DNA of 64,000 nt from Mesorhabditis belari (Eukaryota; Nematoda; Chromadorea; Rhabditida; Rhabditidae): positions 1,035,001-1,099,000 of the forward strand of contig CAUEEP010000913.1 in NCBI GenBank assembly GCA_958450365.1. The letters are read 5' to 3'. Positions 44,982 through 57,293 of this stretch are shown here, piece after piece. A program made the translations under genes and the position numbers. The notes beneath the pieces were generated by a model, which was not told the origin of the DNA, did not search any database, and was given only the letters and a program-made list of their open reading frames with translations. Numbering within the stretch: the first letter of the stretch is position 1; each line of letters opens with the position of its first letter.

Positions 44982-47337
44982 ATGCAGGAAAGTATCCTCC
45001 TTAATTGGTAAACTTTTGTTTTATTTGTTTTCTTGCTATTGTCTAGTCATTATCATTTTTCCACGCAAGTACGTGTTCCTTTAGTAAATTGCACAAGCTG
45101 ACACCGCCGCGAAATGTGACTCCCACGGAAACGACCGGCAATCTTGACGAATTGGAGCTACGTCGTCGACAAAACATCATACAAATAGCTTGTGGAATCT
45201 TCAGCAAGTACGTTTTTTTCAAAAGATAAAGGTGAAGAAGCGTGATATTACTGGTTGCAAAGGTACAAGTCTTTCAGAAAAATGCTTTGTTTTCTAAACC
45301 GTCTGACTTTCGGGTTGATCCTTGTTCTTTACTTACCTAAATTTATATTTTGAGTTCATGTTCATCGTTATCAACGAATTGCATTCTCAATATTCCGCAA
45401 CTTCTCGCCAGCTACTCATTGTTGACGAACGTCACTGATGCTACGGTGAACTTGGCTTTCTGATTCAAAAATAGAGACGGCTTTAGATTTCCAAACAGCT
45501 CAACAGCTCCCTTTTTGGTGCTAACGTGGTGATTCCGCCGACGTCAACGGAAATGGCGAAATTTTTATCGGAATGGTGCAATCAATTAATGCCAAATTGT
45601 AAGTTATAAGTTTGACTATTAACATTTCGAAGATTTGTTTAAAATTCCATAGCAAAATTTTACTTTAGATTCGGCCGCTCGTCGACTCATTGTTCATTCT
45701 GGTGCCGCCAAGAGCTACAGCTTTTCCACATTTCTCGTGCTAACGGATTTATTCTTTGGGATTAAGGTAAAGTTTTAGCAATAAATCATTTTAAAGACAA
45801 ATGTGCAGATTTGGAAAGAACCCGACATGAACGAATGGCTCAAGAAGCAACTTGAAATTGTGAGTTGTGATTGTTTTTTTGACAAAAATTACATATTTTT
45901 AGGAATCCCCGGAAAACGTATTCACTCTTTGGACGGAACCAGACCCACCGAAAGACAAGGATAAAGCAACAATGTCACAAAAGTTAACAGTTATTTTGAA
46001 TTGTCACTTTTTTACTGATGCTACTTCCTATGTTAATCTTAAATGTTCTTTTTATTGGTTAAAATTCGGTAGTAAAATGTAATTACAAATTTTTGGCAAA
46101 GGATTATTATGATTGAACTGCTTTAGGTTGCTGGCGAACGAGCCACACGCCCAAACACACTCCGTTGTCCAATCATCACTGGTGCCTCTTTATTGTCGGT
46201 TCACATCCCGGGAGTAAACTATCAGGATTACTTTCAGCTATATTTTGAGGTTTTTTTCAGCCATTTTTAATCAAATTCCCGTGTTTTAGGGTACAGATGA
46301 GATGGTGAGAGCGATAGAGATAAAAGCAACAAAACCGGATAGCATCAGTGTCACAAATTATGGTTTAATTTTCTACATCACCTAAAATGACATTTTTAGA
46401 CCGCCACAAGATCTATTCAGTGGCAACGATGAGACCGGAGTTGACAATTTACATTTTCACAGAGGTATAGCTAAATATTTATTTATTAAACTGATTTAGT
46501 ACATCGGTGACATGTTCATGCTCAAGGGACAAGTCATAGAAGCGCTACGATTCATCAATAATAACACAAGGGTGGGATTATTTATCGGATCTGGTATTGG
46601 TCAATTTTAGCATAATATATTTAGCAATTCTTGCCGGTCACCTCGTTGATAATGCCGATTTGGGATGACCCGGTCAAAGCTGTGAATATTGCCAGCTCGC
46701 TACAGGCAAGGGTTATCCTTTTTATTTAGCCTGTTTGTTTTAGGCCCAAGTACATGGGAATCCCTACAATACGAATGATCTTTTGTTTTGTATTGGAGCT
46801 TTCGATGATCTGGCACACGAGCTGAGGTATATTACTGCTTTGACAATAATATTAAATCATTTTCAATTTAAAATATATTTAGCGAGCCATCGACTAGCAA
46901 TCCTCCCGCTATTCAACATTATGATTTGTTTCAAATTTCTGGAGTCTCCCCAAAGGCGTTTGTGTTTCAGTTTTTGCAGAAAGTCTTTATTTTTTAGTTG
47001 TGGAAACGCATTTGAGGTGCCGAATCAAGTTAAAGGTCGATGTCTTATTACGAGCCCATTCATGCTTGTTTTGATGGATCGAATCAGGGGTAAAAATTAG
47101 TTTTAATAGTCTCAATATTGCCTAAGGAAATACATAGAGCATTTGCAAAAAAACTTGTGGAATTCCGAGAAAGTCAAGATTTTGTTCATGAGTCAGATAA
47201 ATACCATTCGTATGCCCAGTCAAACCTTTTTATCTTTTTATTCAGGCATTCCGATTGAGATGGCCTACATCGCCAAGCCGACACCTACTACTGAAAACAA
47301 AGAAGTGAAGGAACGAAAGAAATGTACGATTAGTTAG
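44982..47337 (+). CDS. Unrecognised protein with C-terminal CAAX motif
   Basis: About 15 exons join in consistent phase. The start MQESILLN (44982) lies five bases after a TTCTTTAG site, a likely spliced-leader acceptor. Visible segments include NLDELELRRRQNIIQIACGI, ANVVIPPTSTEMAKFLSEWC, VHSGAAKSYSFSTFLVLTDL, VHIPGVNYQDYFQLYFEGTD, VIEALRFINNN and LLFCIGAFDDLAHEL. The last exon ends KEVKERKKCTIS, a polybasic stretch plus CTIS, a good CAAX farnesylation signal, so the protein is probably membrane-tethered at its C-terminus. One intron near the end is 40 nt (46952-46991 region), and one boundary at about 46710 could be a GC-AG intron. The acceptor at 45354 (TTTTGAG) is non-consensus. No family recognised; estimated 430-450 residues. 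Confidence 0.65.
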
Positions 47338-47360
47338 TTTTTTATTATGATTTGTTTGTA

Positions 47361-47914
47361 CAAGATGCGGCAGGATTATTGCAACCGCCTCAGGGCATCA
47401 ATTAGTTCCAACAACTATCTTGACATACTTAAGAAAGATCTTCTGTGAGCCAAAAATCACTTTGGCAACAGGATTTGGTGCTTTATGCAGGATGATATGC
47501 TTATGCTCATAAGGCTCGAATGGCTCAGGACTGGCACAAGCAGGATTTTCCTGATTTGGCCACCTTTAGTTGCCACTCTCAAGTCCCAATCTTAATCCGA
47601 TGGATTTCAGTGTTTGGAATGTTCTTGAAGCAAAAAAGTGCTCAAGTGCAAAAAAGTGCATTCCAGCATCGATTCGCTTAAGAAATCTCTTCAAGCAGCA
47701 TGTGCTAAACTCGATCCCGCTTACCATTTGGCTACGGTGGATGCATTTCCCAAATGTCACCAGGCCTGCATTTCTGCCCATCTTTTTAAAAGCAAGTAGT
47801 TTTTCTTGTTTAATATATCTTTAAAAATCAATTTTTAAAGTTTCTGAGTTGATTTCTCTTTTATCGGTTTCAATCCTTAAAAAATATTGGTTGCAATAAT
47901 CCTGTCGCACCCTG
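47361..47914 (+). mobile_element. Degenerate mariner element with transposase remnant
   Basis: Terminal repeats of about 28 bp (left ...GGCAGGATTATTGCAACC; right GGTTGCAATAATCCTG...) are flanked by TA. Inside, frame-broken mariner transposase C-terminal segments remain: NHFGNRIWCF, NLNPMDFSVWNVLEAKK and SIDSLKKSLQAACAKLDPAY, with several stops and frameshifts. It is about 550 bp, so internally deleted and inactive. Lies between the CAAX gene and chemoreceptor 2. Confidence 0.85.
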
Positions 47915-48217
47915 TAGATTTAACTTTGTTTTTGTTTGTTAAAAGAGCCACTAATTTTGAATAGATTAATGCTTTCGGTGCTTTAGTGAAGTGAATAAAC
48001 ACTTGAAAACTCATTGAACATTTTTCGGGTGAAGGAATGATAAAAATGAAAAGTATTAGTAATCAGAGAAAATAAAGTTGTGTGTAATTAGCAGAAAAAG
48101 CCACAAACAGGTGGATTTGGTGAAAAAGTACGATCTCCTAATATCGAATGCCATTTTTTAACTACGGCATGGCGTCAAACACAGCCTGTCTATCAGCATT
48201 TTACTCCAAACACTCAG
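47915..48217. other. Spacer before chemoreceptor 2
   Basis: No gene is seen; AT-rich 5' flank of chemoreceptor 2. Confidence 0.5.
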
Positions 48218-51200
48218 ATGACTCTAACAATTTCATTAGAAGAACCACTCTGGCTTGACATTTTCTGGAAATCAAACGGCACTTTGGTACTTCTATTGAA
48301 TGGTTGCGCAGCGTTTGTGATCTTTAAATTTGCGTCAACTGAAATGGCAGTTTATAAATATTTCCTCATGAACATTTTGGTAGGTGAAAAGAATTTTCAG
48401 CTCTTAGCCATGTTTAAGTTCTGGGCTTTCCTCTTGGATCTGTTTCTGAATTGGTACTTTTGCCCAGTGGCTCTTTTCCCTTTACCTGGCGGCTATTGCT
48501 CGATGACTTGCTTGATGGCGTGGACCCCGCAATGGACGAGATGGCCTGGAACGGTGCGTTTACGAAAGTTCTCGGTTTGAATGATTAAATTACAAAATTT
48601 TCTTCAGGTGACTACTTTGTTGATTCTCGAGAATTGCTCCGTCTCTTTGGTGATCTCATTTCTGTATCGTTGGTGGGCGATCGAGCCGACTGTTTGGTTT
48701 GCGAGAACGCCTAGGCACATGATTGGAGTGAGGATTTAACATTATGCCAATTTCCAATTTCATTACCAAACCCATAAATCAACAAGTCTTTTCATGATCT
48801 TCAATCATTTTCAGACCTGCGTCTTCTGCCATCTCACGATTATCATCCCAAATGCAAGCATCGTTTCACTGGCTAAACAACCAATGGAATGGCAATTTGC
48901 ATACATCGTTAAGGTCTCTAGAATCTCTAGAAGATATCTTTCTCTTCCGGATTTCTCTTAGCACAATTTCAGAATTACCCCGATTATTCCTTCATGGTCA
49001 ACTACTCGAACTGGATGGTTTTCCCGCTAGAAACGGTTGGTGTAATGATCCAATCTTTTGTCTCATTACAGTATATCGGAAGAAAAAGTTTTGTTCACTG
49101 TTCAGCCAATAAAACTGAAGTTACAGGAAAATCTTGTGATTAATTCTTTAAAGCTATTTTTTGCAACGTTTTCAGGTCGGCACTGGTGGTCTGATGGTGT
49201 TCATCTTGTGGATGTGGGCATTTGGAATTGTGTTGATGTTGGGTGTGGCTGGCTTTGGGATCGTTCAAGTTCTCGTCGCGCTACGGAAAGTCGGTTTAAG
49301 AAAGAAGAAGAGTTGAGATTGTTTTTTCCAGTACCAGGCGTTGATGAGCCAAAACAGTTACAAATCTCATCGACAATTCCTCATTGCGCTCGTCATTCAG
49401 GTAACCGAAAAAAATAAAGCTTACAAAGCTTACAATCAAGCTAAATGCACTAAAGCTTACGTCGAACCTTAAAGTTGTACTTTTTGACAAGCTAATCTTA
49501 AATCTAATTTTAAATGAGGCTGCAAATTGTTGAAGGCATGGCATTTTTTTTCCTTGTTTTTTTTTATCACTAATGAAAATACGGAAATTAGAAAAAAAAA
49601 GATTTTTATTTGTGGAAACCTAGCTTTGTGAAGTGTAAGGATTTCATTTTTTTTTTGATTGCTCAAACGGATCTCGAAGTTTTCAGGCTGTTTTCCCATT
49701 CACCGTTTATTTTCTGCCGGTCGCGATGGCGATGATGATTTTGGTGCTCGGATATAACGATATACAAAGTGAGTATTCAGAAAAAAAAGCTGCAGTACGA
49801 AGGGTTTAGATAAGATTTAACCCATACATGGGTACTAAAAACTACAAAAATAAACTATAAACACTTCTAACTTGATTTAAATCTACCAAATTGACATGAT
49901 CTATAGCTCAAAAAAATAGAGAATCTTAAGAGCTTTCGAATCGACTAAAGTACATCCAAAAATAGGAATGCTAAAGAAAGTTACAGTGGTTTGTAGTTCT
50001 GACTCGATCGCTTTGACTAGGCGCGAGTACGGTCTATTTCGAATCAAGACTACAAACCACTGTAACTTTCTTTAGCATTCATATTTTTGGATGTGCTTTA
50101 GTTCATTCGACTTCTTTTTATTTACCTGTAACAACTTGAAGAAGTGATGGATCGAATTTGAGACCCTCCAAGTCAAGAATGTAGATCACTGAAGCCTGGA
50201 GCTCAAAAAATAAAGAAACTCAAGAGCTTTCGAATCGACTAAAGCACACCCAAAAATAGGAATGCTAAAGAAAGTTACAGTGGTTTGTAGTCTTGATTCG
50301 AAATAGACCTAGTCAAAGCGATCGAGTCAGAACTACAAACCACTGTAACTTTCTTTAGCATTCATGTTTTTGGATGTACTTTAGTCGATTCGAAAGCTCT
50401 TAAGATTCTCTATTTTTTTGAGCTATAGATCATGTCAATTTGGTAGATTTAAAGCAAGCTACAGTCATGTGCAAAAGTCTTTTAACACTCAATTTTCTAA
50501 AAAGTTACATCGATTTTCTCTGATAAAGTTCATGGCGCTCTTTAAGCTGTCAATAGTTTTAGTTACACAAATATATGTACAATTTATTTACACAAACGCT
50601 GTCGCTATACAAAACTTATTCATCGAGAAAAAAATATAATTGTCAAAACACCCCTGAAAATCGTGGTGCAAAAGTCTTTTAACACTTAAAAAAATTTTTG
50701 ATTATTTTCGTTTGCTTCGTATTTTACTGGTACTATTTTATTTTTTTGAGATGCCAGGAGCGTATTTGTCAACTCCGGATAAAAAAAATGATCGTCGAGA
50801 TAAGGAAGTAAAGAATGCCATGGCAAGACGTTGCTCGCCTCTTAGGATGTACGCCCACAACAGTTTTGTTTGTTACGGCTAAATGAATGCGTCTGGAAAT
50901 GTGCACAGATGTAGGAAAAAGGACGACCGAGGATTACAACAAAGAATGAAGCCCGATTTCTGACGAAAAATTTCAAGAAGGATCCGAATTTTACGTTGAA
51001 CGATGGAGTCATTCTTTTCAAGCAAACTTCAAACAAGAATATTTCCCGCTGGACCTTGCATCGACGCTTGCTTCAAGCAGCATTGCATACTAGAAGACCT
51101 GCTCGCAAGCCTATGATGACAGTCAAACACAGGAGGCAACGCCTTCAATTTGCTCGGACCTAATCAAATTGGACAATCAATGATTGGGCTCGAGTGATTT

Positions 51201-52620
51201 TCGTTGATGAAACAAAAGTTGATATTTTTCCTTCAAATCGAAATCACCTGATCCGACGTCCAGTCGGAAAGCGATATCAACTCAAGTACTTGTAACCTAC
51301 AGTGAAAAGAGGCGCAGGATCAATTATGTGTTTCGGTAAGGATAGTTTTCTTTTTTATGCAGTCCAACGTGATTTCTTTAGGTGCGATGTGTAGAAGTTC
51401 AACAGGTCCGCTTGTCCTCGTAAAGTCAACAATGGATTCCCGCCAATATATCGAGATATTGGACAGATGTCTACTTCCATTTGCGACTGCTTCGATGAAT
51501 CCAGGATGGTTTCTTTATCAAGATAATTCGCCAGTACACAAAAGCAAATTTTTGATGGGCCGCGTTGTGACTCTCTCGAATGGAGGAAAAGCACATTTAC
51601 CGGGATGGTTTGGGATCAATCACGTTTCCTTGATCAAGGCTCCACGATTCTCACCGGATTTAAATGCTATCGAGAATTTATAGGCCTATTTGCGAGGAAA
51701 ACGTTTCAATTCTAAAGTCGTGCTATGGTTTTACATCAGAAAAATTCGGAAGACGATTGGACCTGGGATTCTTCATGAATTAATTAGATCGATGCCTACT
51801 TGTATTAAAGAAGTACTTTTGGCAAGAGGAAGGCCGAGAAAATATTGATTATAGCTTAATTTCGTCTTGTGTTAAAAGACTTTTGCACCACGATTTTCAG
51901 GGGTGTTTTGACAATTATATTTTTTTCTCGATGAATAAGTTTTGTATAGCGACAGCGTTTGTGTAAATAAATTGTACATATATTTGTGTAACTAAAACTA
52001 TTGACAGCTTAAAGAGCGCCATGAACTTTATCAGAGAAAATCGATGTAACTTTTTAGAAAATTGAGTGTTAAAAGACTTTTGCACATGACTGTAGAAGTG
52101 TTTATAGTTTACTTTTGTAGTTTTTAGTGCTCATTTCTAACCTATAGGTTTAATAGTTTAGAAAATGATTTAACACATTATTTGGGCGCTATTTTGGGCG
52201 TACAGTCGCGTAGTCGTAAATTTGATGGCGCCTGATAACATTGGAAAGATTTCGTCCATGATTACTGCTTTCAGCAACACCTAGCTTTGTTAAACTTGAA
52301 AGATTGATTCATTTTAGTGATCTTCTAGCATTTATAGTCGTTTTTCGTACTTTCTATCATAAACTTTCCCGTCTACCGTAACCCATTGCCTATACTCAAA
52401 TCTAAAGCCTTGTTTAGATATCACGTACTACATGGTGGCTGTTTTCTGTATGCACTCGAATGTGAACGCTTTCGTGATGATTCTTGTGACGAAACCGTTC
52501 CGAAACGGAATCCTCCAAGCGATACCCTATTTGAATAAGCGATTCATTGAAGTGTCTTCGGTGCAAAACTCGCAAAATGGCTTGTCGAGAGCGTTGGCTG
52601 AAGAAGCTTCTGGGTATTGA
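48218..52620 (+). CDS. Serpentine chemoreceptor, Srh/Sri/Str-type 7TM GPCR
   Basis: Exons modelled: 48218-48379, 48419-48553, 48608-48727, 48815-48913, 48973-49035, 49072-49119, 49176-49289, 49332-49400, 49687-49768 and 52418-52620; phases agree. Landmarks are FWAFLLDLFLNWYFCPVALF (TM2 region), NSYKSHRQFLIALVIQAVFP before and into TM6, and VFCMHSNVNAFVMILVTKPF (TM7 with a PFR-type end). The tail is RNGILQAIPYLNKRFIEVSS and onward to SGY. Such receptors act in chemosensory cilia. Intron 1 is 39 nt with no stop and a length divisible by three, so it could be retained as 13 extra residues; the 36-nt segment 49036-49071 is similarly ambiguous and may be coding. The 2.65-kb last intron holds a foldback element carrying a Tc1/mariner-type transposon. 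No frame break, so probably functional. Confidence 0.82.
49807..52160. repeat. Foldback element split by a transposon
   Basis: The left arm (ATCTATAGCTC, GAATCTTAAGAGCTTTCGAA, GAAAGTTACAGTGGTTTGTA) is repeated as complement at 50308-50461. The outermost part (CTACAAAAATAAACTATAAA on the left) has its complement at 52094-52140, beyond the transposon. Without the transposon the element would be about 720 bp. It lies in the last intron of chemoreceptor 2. Confidence 0.8.
50462..52092 (+). mobile_element. Tc1/mariner-type transposon with long TIRs, dead transposase
   Basis: 1631 bp with terminal inverted repeats of about 230 bp starting CAGTCATGTGCAAAAGTCTT, flanked by TA (50460-50461, 52093-52094). 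The interior holds a Tc-type DDE transposase remnant: VIFVDETKVDIFPSNRNHL (first Asp), TVKRGAGSIMCFG, FLYQDNSPVHKS (second Asp) and APRFSPDLNAIENL (Glu region), ending ARGRPRKY. In-frame stops interrupt it (for example after QFART, KYL and NAIENL). A short intron at about 51335-51380 joins CFG to AMCRSS. Inactive itself, but the TIRs are well preserved and could still be mobilised in trans. Confidence 0.88.
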
Positions 52621-53689
52621 GGGGATTATTGCAATACTTTCATTGAGAATCTTTCTGAAATCAATACAGGGTGCGCCAAAAGTTCCCGTACTTGTATTTT
52701 CTGCATTTTTGGTAATTTTAGATAATTGGGGCCATTTTTTTATGCCAAATATCTCGCGTTACAGAGCTCTTCCGGAAAAGTTAAAACCGGATTCGGAATC
52801 AGCGTAAAAAACTCTATCAGATAGGATTGGTCTCGTTCAAAAAGCCCACCTTAACTTGACAAAATTCCCTATTGAAATCAAAAATTCAGTAAAGTGGAGA
52901 AAATCTCGGAAAGTTATGGTTGTTTTTTTTAAATATCTATAAAAAAGGAAATTGCAAGGAAGAAATAAAGATTTTAAAGTAAAATGCAGATCCCTTTATT
53001 TCCCCGAATCCCTTTTTGAGAGAGGAAAAGGCTGGGGTATCCCATGATAATAGAGGCTGGCAGGGGGCCAAGCATTTCCCTCTCTTTCGCCCATTCCCAT
53101 TTGACCCCCCCTTTTTTTTGTTGTTTCTTGAACCCCTTGGAACACCCTAAATCTCCCCTTCTTTCTTCTTTTCCACCCAAAATGAGTGACCCATTTTGAC
53201 CTCTTTTCTTTGCACCTTTCTCTAGGCTTTTATCCGCCTACTCCTACACCAGAATCATTAGCTAGCTTTGATTACTTGAGAGTTGATAAAAAACACGAAA
53301 AAATTTAAAAAAAAGAGATGTTAATTTGAATGAAATAAATAAATTTGTTGAATCTTCTCCAGTTTTTCCTACCAGTTCAATACATGAAATGGATCGGCGT
53401 TGGGATTCGAGCCATCGAGGTAGAAGAGATCGGAACATTAGGCAAACGCAACCAATGAACTACACGTATTTTGGTGCCATTATGTCAGTCTTGATCTTGA
53501 AGCTCTAGTAGATTCTTGACGTTATCTGTGCTAGCCATATATTACATATACCATATCGTGTTGCTTTTTATCGGCCCTTTTTGTGTTTACGTGTATTAAT
53601 CTTGATTCTTGCGCACTTTATGTATCTTGGGAGAAGAGAAAAAAAAAAAAGGGAAAAATAAAAAAAAATTTTTTAAATAAGGGAAAAGG

Positions 53690-53739
<50 letters not shown>

Positions 53740-53742
53740 AAA
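52621..53742. other. Gene-poor; mariner end, tRNA-like unit, poly-A
   Basis: At 52671-52700 a solo mariner-type end (ACAGGGTGCGCCAAAAGTTC) is visible without a partner. At 53391-53455 a minus-strand tRNA-like unit contains GGCTCGAATCCC. From 53640 to 53737 the sequence becomes nearly pure A. No gene is supported. Confidence 0.6.
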
Positions 53743-54305
53743 ATATATGTCGTAGCCGATAAAGGATTTCAGCCGATTAGGTCTGAGACTTCTTCGGCCA
53801 GCCGATTAGGTCTTAAAAATGAAATCTTGAATTATGTATTGACTCAAGTCAATACCACAAACTCCAGCTCTCTAAAAGGCGTTTAAAAGCTAAAAACGCG
53901 TTCTAAAGAGTGCGCTTTTTATCATACTGTAACCAAAGGCTATAAAAAGGCCCCTTTCGTCATTTTCTATATGATTCGTCATTTATTTGAAATAGAATTG
54001 TTTGTTTTTGTAAGTCAATTTGAGCCCTTTGTTGGATCATCGATAAAACTTGTTTACCACTAATCTGTTTATAATCGAACATAGCCCCTTATTTCATTCC
54101 TATTTTTTCTTTTTGTTACTGTGCTTTTTTTGTTTAAGCTACACTAATTTTTGTTTTTTAGGAATAGAGAGAGAATCTCTTTAGAATGCGTTTTTAGCTT
54201 TTAAGCGCCTTTTAGAGAGCTTGAGTTTGTGGTATTGACTTGAGTCGTATTGACTATAAGTCCAGCTTTCATTTTTGAGACTTCATCGGCTACGACATAT
54301 ATATT
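53743..54305. mobile_element. Foldback MITE, about 563 bp
   Basis: Ends ATATATGTCGTAGCCGAT and the complement ATCGGCTACGACATATAT. Inner arms include ATTGACTCAAGTCAATACCA and AACTCCAGCTCTCTAAAAGG with complements on the right. Non-coding; the left end abuts the poly-A tract. Confidence 0.85.
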
Positions 54306-54642
54306 TAGAGTTAACAGAAACAACGGTGCTGTCCGTGGCATTGTTGTTTGAAGTACGCTCTACATCTTGTTAAATCTTGAAACATTCAACTCAGAAAGAC
54401 TCGATTTCCCTCCAAAGCCTCGAAAGACATTTCTTTTGATCTCCCAGTTGGTAATAAATTGTAGGCCAACCGCAACATTTGTGCTCTTTTCTCGGCTTTT
54501 TCTCGACTCATCAGCCACACGGCCGTGTATCGGGGAAAAAAAGGTGAAAACAAAATAAAATATCGATTTGCGTTTTCGCAGTAACATTCGGGTTTTTGTG
54601 TTTTCAAAGTGTTATAGCAAAAATGTTTGGCGAGTTTTAGAA

Positions 54643-54787
54643 CAAGAAGAAGAACAAGAAGAAGAAGAAGAAGAACAAGAAGAAGAAGAAGAAGAACAAG
54701 AACAAGAAGAAGAAGAACAAGAAGAAGAAGAACAAGAAGAAGAAGAAGAAGAAGAAGAACAAGAACAAGAAGAAGAACAAGAAGAGG
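54643..54787. repeat. GAAGAACAA microsatellite
   Basis: About 145 bp of GAA and CAA codon-like words, giving an artificial glutamate/glutamine frame. No splice or upstream coding context. Confidence 0.92.
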
Positions 54788-55322
54788 TTAGAGAACTAGC
54801 ACCATAAACGGATGTGTTAGTGGAATAGCCAGGTTTAATTACTCAAGTAAAACGATTTCTACTTTGTCGGTCGGTTTAATTGCCCAACAGGTCGTTATAA
54901 TCTTAAAATCTTTACAATACACCGTTTTTTTTAAAACAATACCTTTTATCAGAGATCAAGAAAATGTCAGAAATATTCTTGGCTTAGCAACACAGATTTG
55001 CTTCTTCCGATCAATTGAATAGTGAGATTTAAATCGAAACCATTGCTCCACCATGGTCGACTGGCCCTAGATCTCACTAGGGAACGGTTTCAACTTAAAT
55101 AAGCAATTCTTTGGTTGGGTTTTACAGATGTGTGGAAGTTATAACTGCCATAGGTTGATATGGCAATTATAACTTCCACACACTTCCACCATTGTCTTGT
55201 TATTGCTTAGAGGATTTAATATAGGATTTAATAAACTATTTTCAAAGTTTTTATTAATAAATTGCTCAAAAAGCCAAAAATTACTAAAAAAAATTTTAAT
55301 TTGGTTGACAAAAATTCTTCGA
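54788..55322. other. No gene seen
   Basis: AT-rich. A local hairpin at about 55127-55190 (GTGTGGAAGTTATAACTGCC and complement) and one at about 55029-55095 (CTAGATCTCACTAGGGAACG region) are the only structures noted. Confidence 0.45.
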
Positions 55323-55399
55323 ATCCGCAGCGAGTGGATCCGAACCCACGACGAACGGACACGGGGGCGAGCAAACTAGCCACTACGCCACCGGGTTAC
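55323..55399 (-). other. tRNA-like unit (minus strand)
   Basis: The complement reads an A-box-like GGTGGCGTAGTGGCTAG and a B-box-like GGGTTCGGATCC at tRNA spacing. The anticodon arm does not fold well. Probably a tRNA pseudogene or SINE head. Confidence 0.45.
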
Positions 55400-56230
55400 C
55401 AGCAGGGCCCAATGTGAAATCAGTTATACCATCGAGCTTCAAAAATCTTTCGCACTCCCAATTTTCGGTTTTTACAAAGGTTAAAGGCTTAATTGGGTTG
55501 ATTTTAAAACTGGGTTTTGCTCAGAATTCAGAAAATCAGATTCCGATGCACAAGTTGTAGTTGTAGTTGAATGTAGTTGAACTCAATGCTAAGTTCAAAC
55601 AGTTCCCTAGTCAAAGGGTTCTTGGGTAGAGGGTAGAGGGTAGAGGGTAGAGTCAAGGGTAGAGATTTTTGTAACCTTCCAAAGCTTCGACGATTTTGTA
55701 AGCCTTGCACCGGTGTAGAGGAGAAAAACGAGTCGGTCCCCGGGGTGGGAATTTCTGCTGGATGGAGGGGATGGCGAGGGGAGAGTCGACATCTCCCCAC
55801 ATTGTGTCCGTTTTTCAGAGAGAGAGAGATAGAGAGAGAGAAAAGAGGGGTCAGTCATTCACTCTTCACTCTGTGGGTACCCGCAGCCTTACCCCTTCAA
55901 AGAGACATCGATTCCATTCTTCCGCACTCTTCCCCATCTTTCCCCCATCGCCTCCAATTTCTCCATTGTATACCCATTTTTCTTTTCATCTTTCCCCCCT
56001 CACCATTCCATTTTCCCACTCACTAGTTTGTTATTTTTATTCTACTTTTACCTTTCAGCGTTTCACTGGCCAATGGATGACTGAAGAAAAGAAAAAAAAG
56101 AAAAGAAAAAGAAAATCCTTAGATAAGATAGCTATTAGTTTAGAAATTCACCGTTTTGGAGTAGTACAATAATAAGAAATTTTATTCTTTCAAATTTCAG
56201 AAGCTCAAAAGGAAAGGAGAATTTTGTAGA
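55400..56230. other. Low-complexity region without gene
   Basis: GGGTAGA tandem repeats (55622-55662), an AGAGAG microsatellite (55818-55842) and a CT-rich tract of CCCATTTT/TTTCCC words (55900-56020). Overlapping open frames here are products of compositional bias. Confidence 0.5.
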
Positions 56231-56629
56231 GATTAAAGTAGACTTCGGCAAACAAAACCAAAACCAAAACCAAAACAAACCAAAACTCAATTTGCATATA
56301 AATTAACATGTAAATTTAAAATTGTAAAATGCAAATTTTAATGTAAAATGCAAATCTGGCTTTCACTTTTTCTCGCTCCACAAAATCTCGCGGCCGAAAA
56401 AAGGACCAAAAGACGACCTCGAAATTTCGAAACAAAAAATAGCCTATGGGATAGATTTTTGGATGCTGATTTCAAATCTGCAAACAGATTTTCGCTAGCT
56501 CCTCCCAGTCGCGAGATATTGGCGAGTTTTGGTTAGTTTTGGTTTTGGTTTTGGTTTTGGTTTTGGTTTTGTTATGGTTTTGGTTTTGGTAGTTTTGGTT
56601 TTGGTTAAGTTTTGTTTTCCGAGGTCTAG
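56231..56629. mobile_element. Foldback element with AAAACC arms
   Basis: The left end AGACTTCGGCAAACAAAACC plus repeated CAAAAC matches the complement at the right end (GGTTTTGGTT repeats, then GTTTTGTTTTCCGAGGTCT). The arms contain (CAAAAC)n/(GGTTTT)n, so part of the symmetry may be microsatellite expansion. Non-coding. Confidence 0.65.
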
Positions 56630-56956
56630 ATTAAAGTCTAATTTAAAGAGATTAAAGTCTAAAATTTAAATTCTAAAAACTTTGAATACTTTTTCGTTTG
56701 TTTAAAGTCTTTCTGGTTACAAGTCTAGCCTGGTTACAAGTCTTTCTGTTTACAAGTCTAGTCTTGTCTGATATTCTTTTAAAAGATTCACGATGACACA
56801 ATTTAATAATGAGAAATATTTTTGGTGTCAAGTTTTTAAAGATTTTGTTATATTTATTTCGTGAAAAGTTCTCGGTAACTTTGTACTTATGTACAGGTTT
56901 TCAAAGAAATAAAATTTAGACCTATTGAATGACTAAAATAGTTTCGTTTATTTATG

Positions 56957-57293
56957 TTTAATTTACGGTTTAATTTACGGTTTAATTTACAGATTAATTT
57001 ATGGTTTAATTACAGTTTAATTTACGGTTTAATTACAGTTTAATTTACGGTTTAATTTACGGTTTAATTTACGGTTTAATTTATGGTTTAATTTACAGTT
57101 TAATTACAGTTTAATTTACGGTTTAATTACAGTTTAATTTACAGTTTAATTTATAGTTTAATTACAGTTTAATTTATGGTTTAATTTACAGTTTAATTTA
57201 CGGTTTAATTACAGTTTAATTTATGGTTTAATTTATAGTTTAATTACAGTTTAATTTATGGTTTAATTTACACTTTAATTTACAGTTTACTTT
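56957..57293. repeat. GTTTAATTTACG minisatellite
   Basis: About 335 bp of 11-13-bp units GTTTAATTTACG / GTTTAATTACA with irregular alternation of the two lengths. Confidence 0.92.

Noticed and set aside
46500..46810. Resemblance of VIEALRFINNN to the RMC1/Mic1 C-terminal domain
   Set aside because: Only a short segment agrees; the rest of the protein does not, so no family was assigned.
54568..54807. Glutamate-rich frame
   Set aside because: Translation of the GAA/CAA microsatellite; no coding context on either side.
56231..56629. Interstitial telomere repeat
   Set aside because: The word is GGTTTT/AAAACC, not the nematode TTAGGC.
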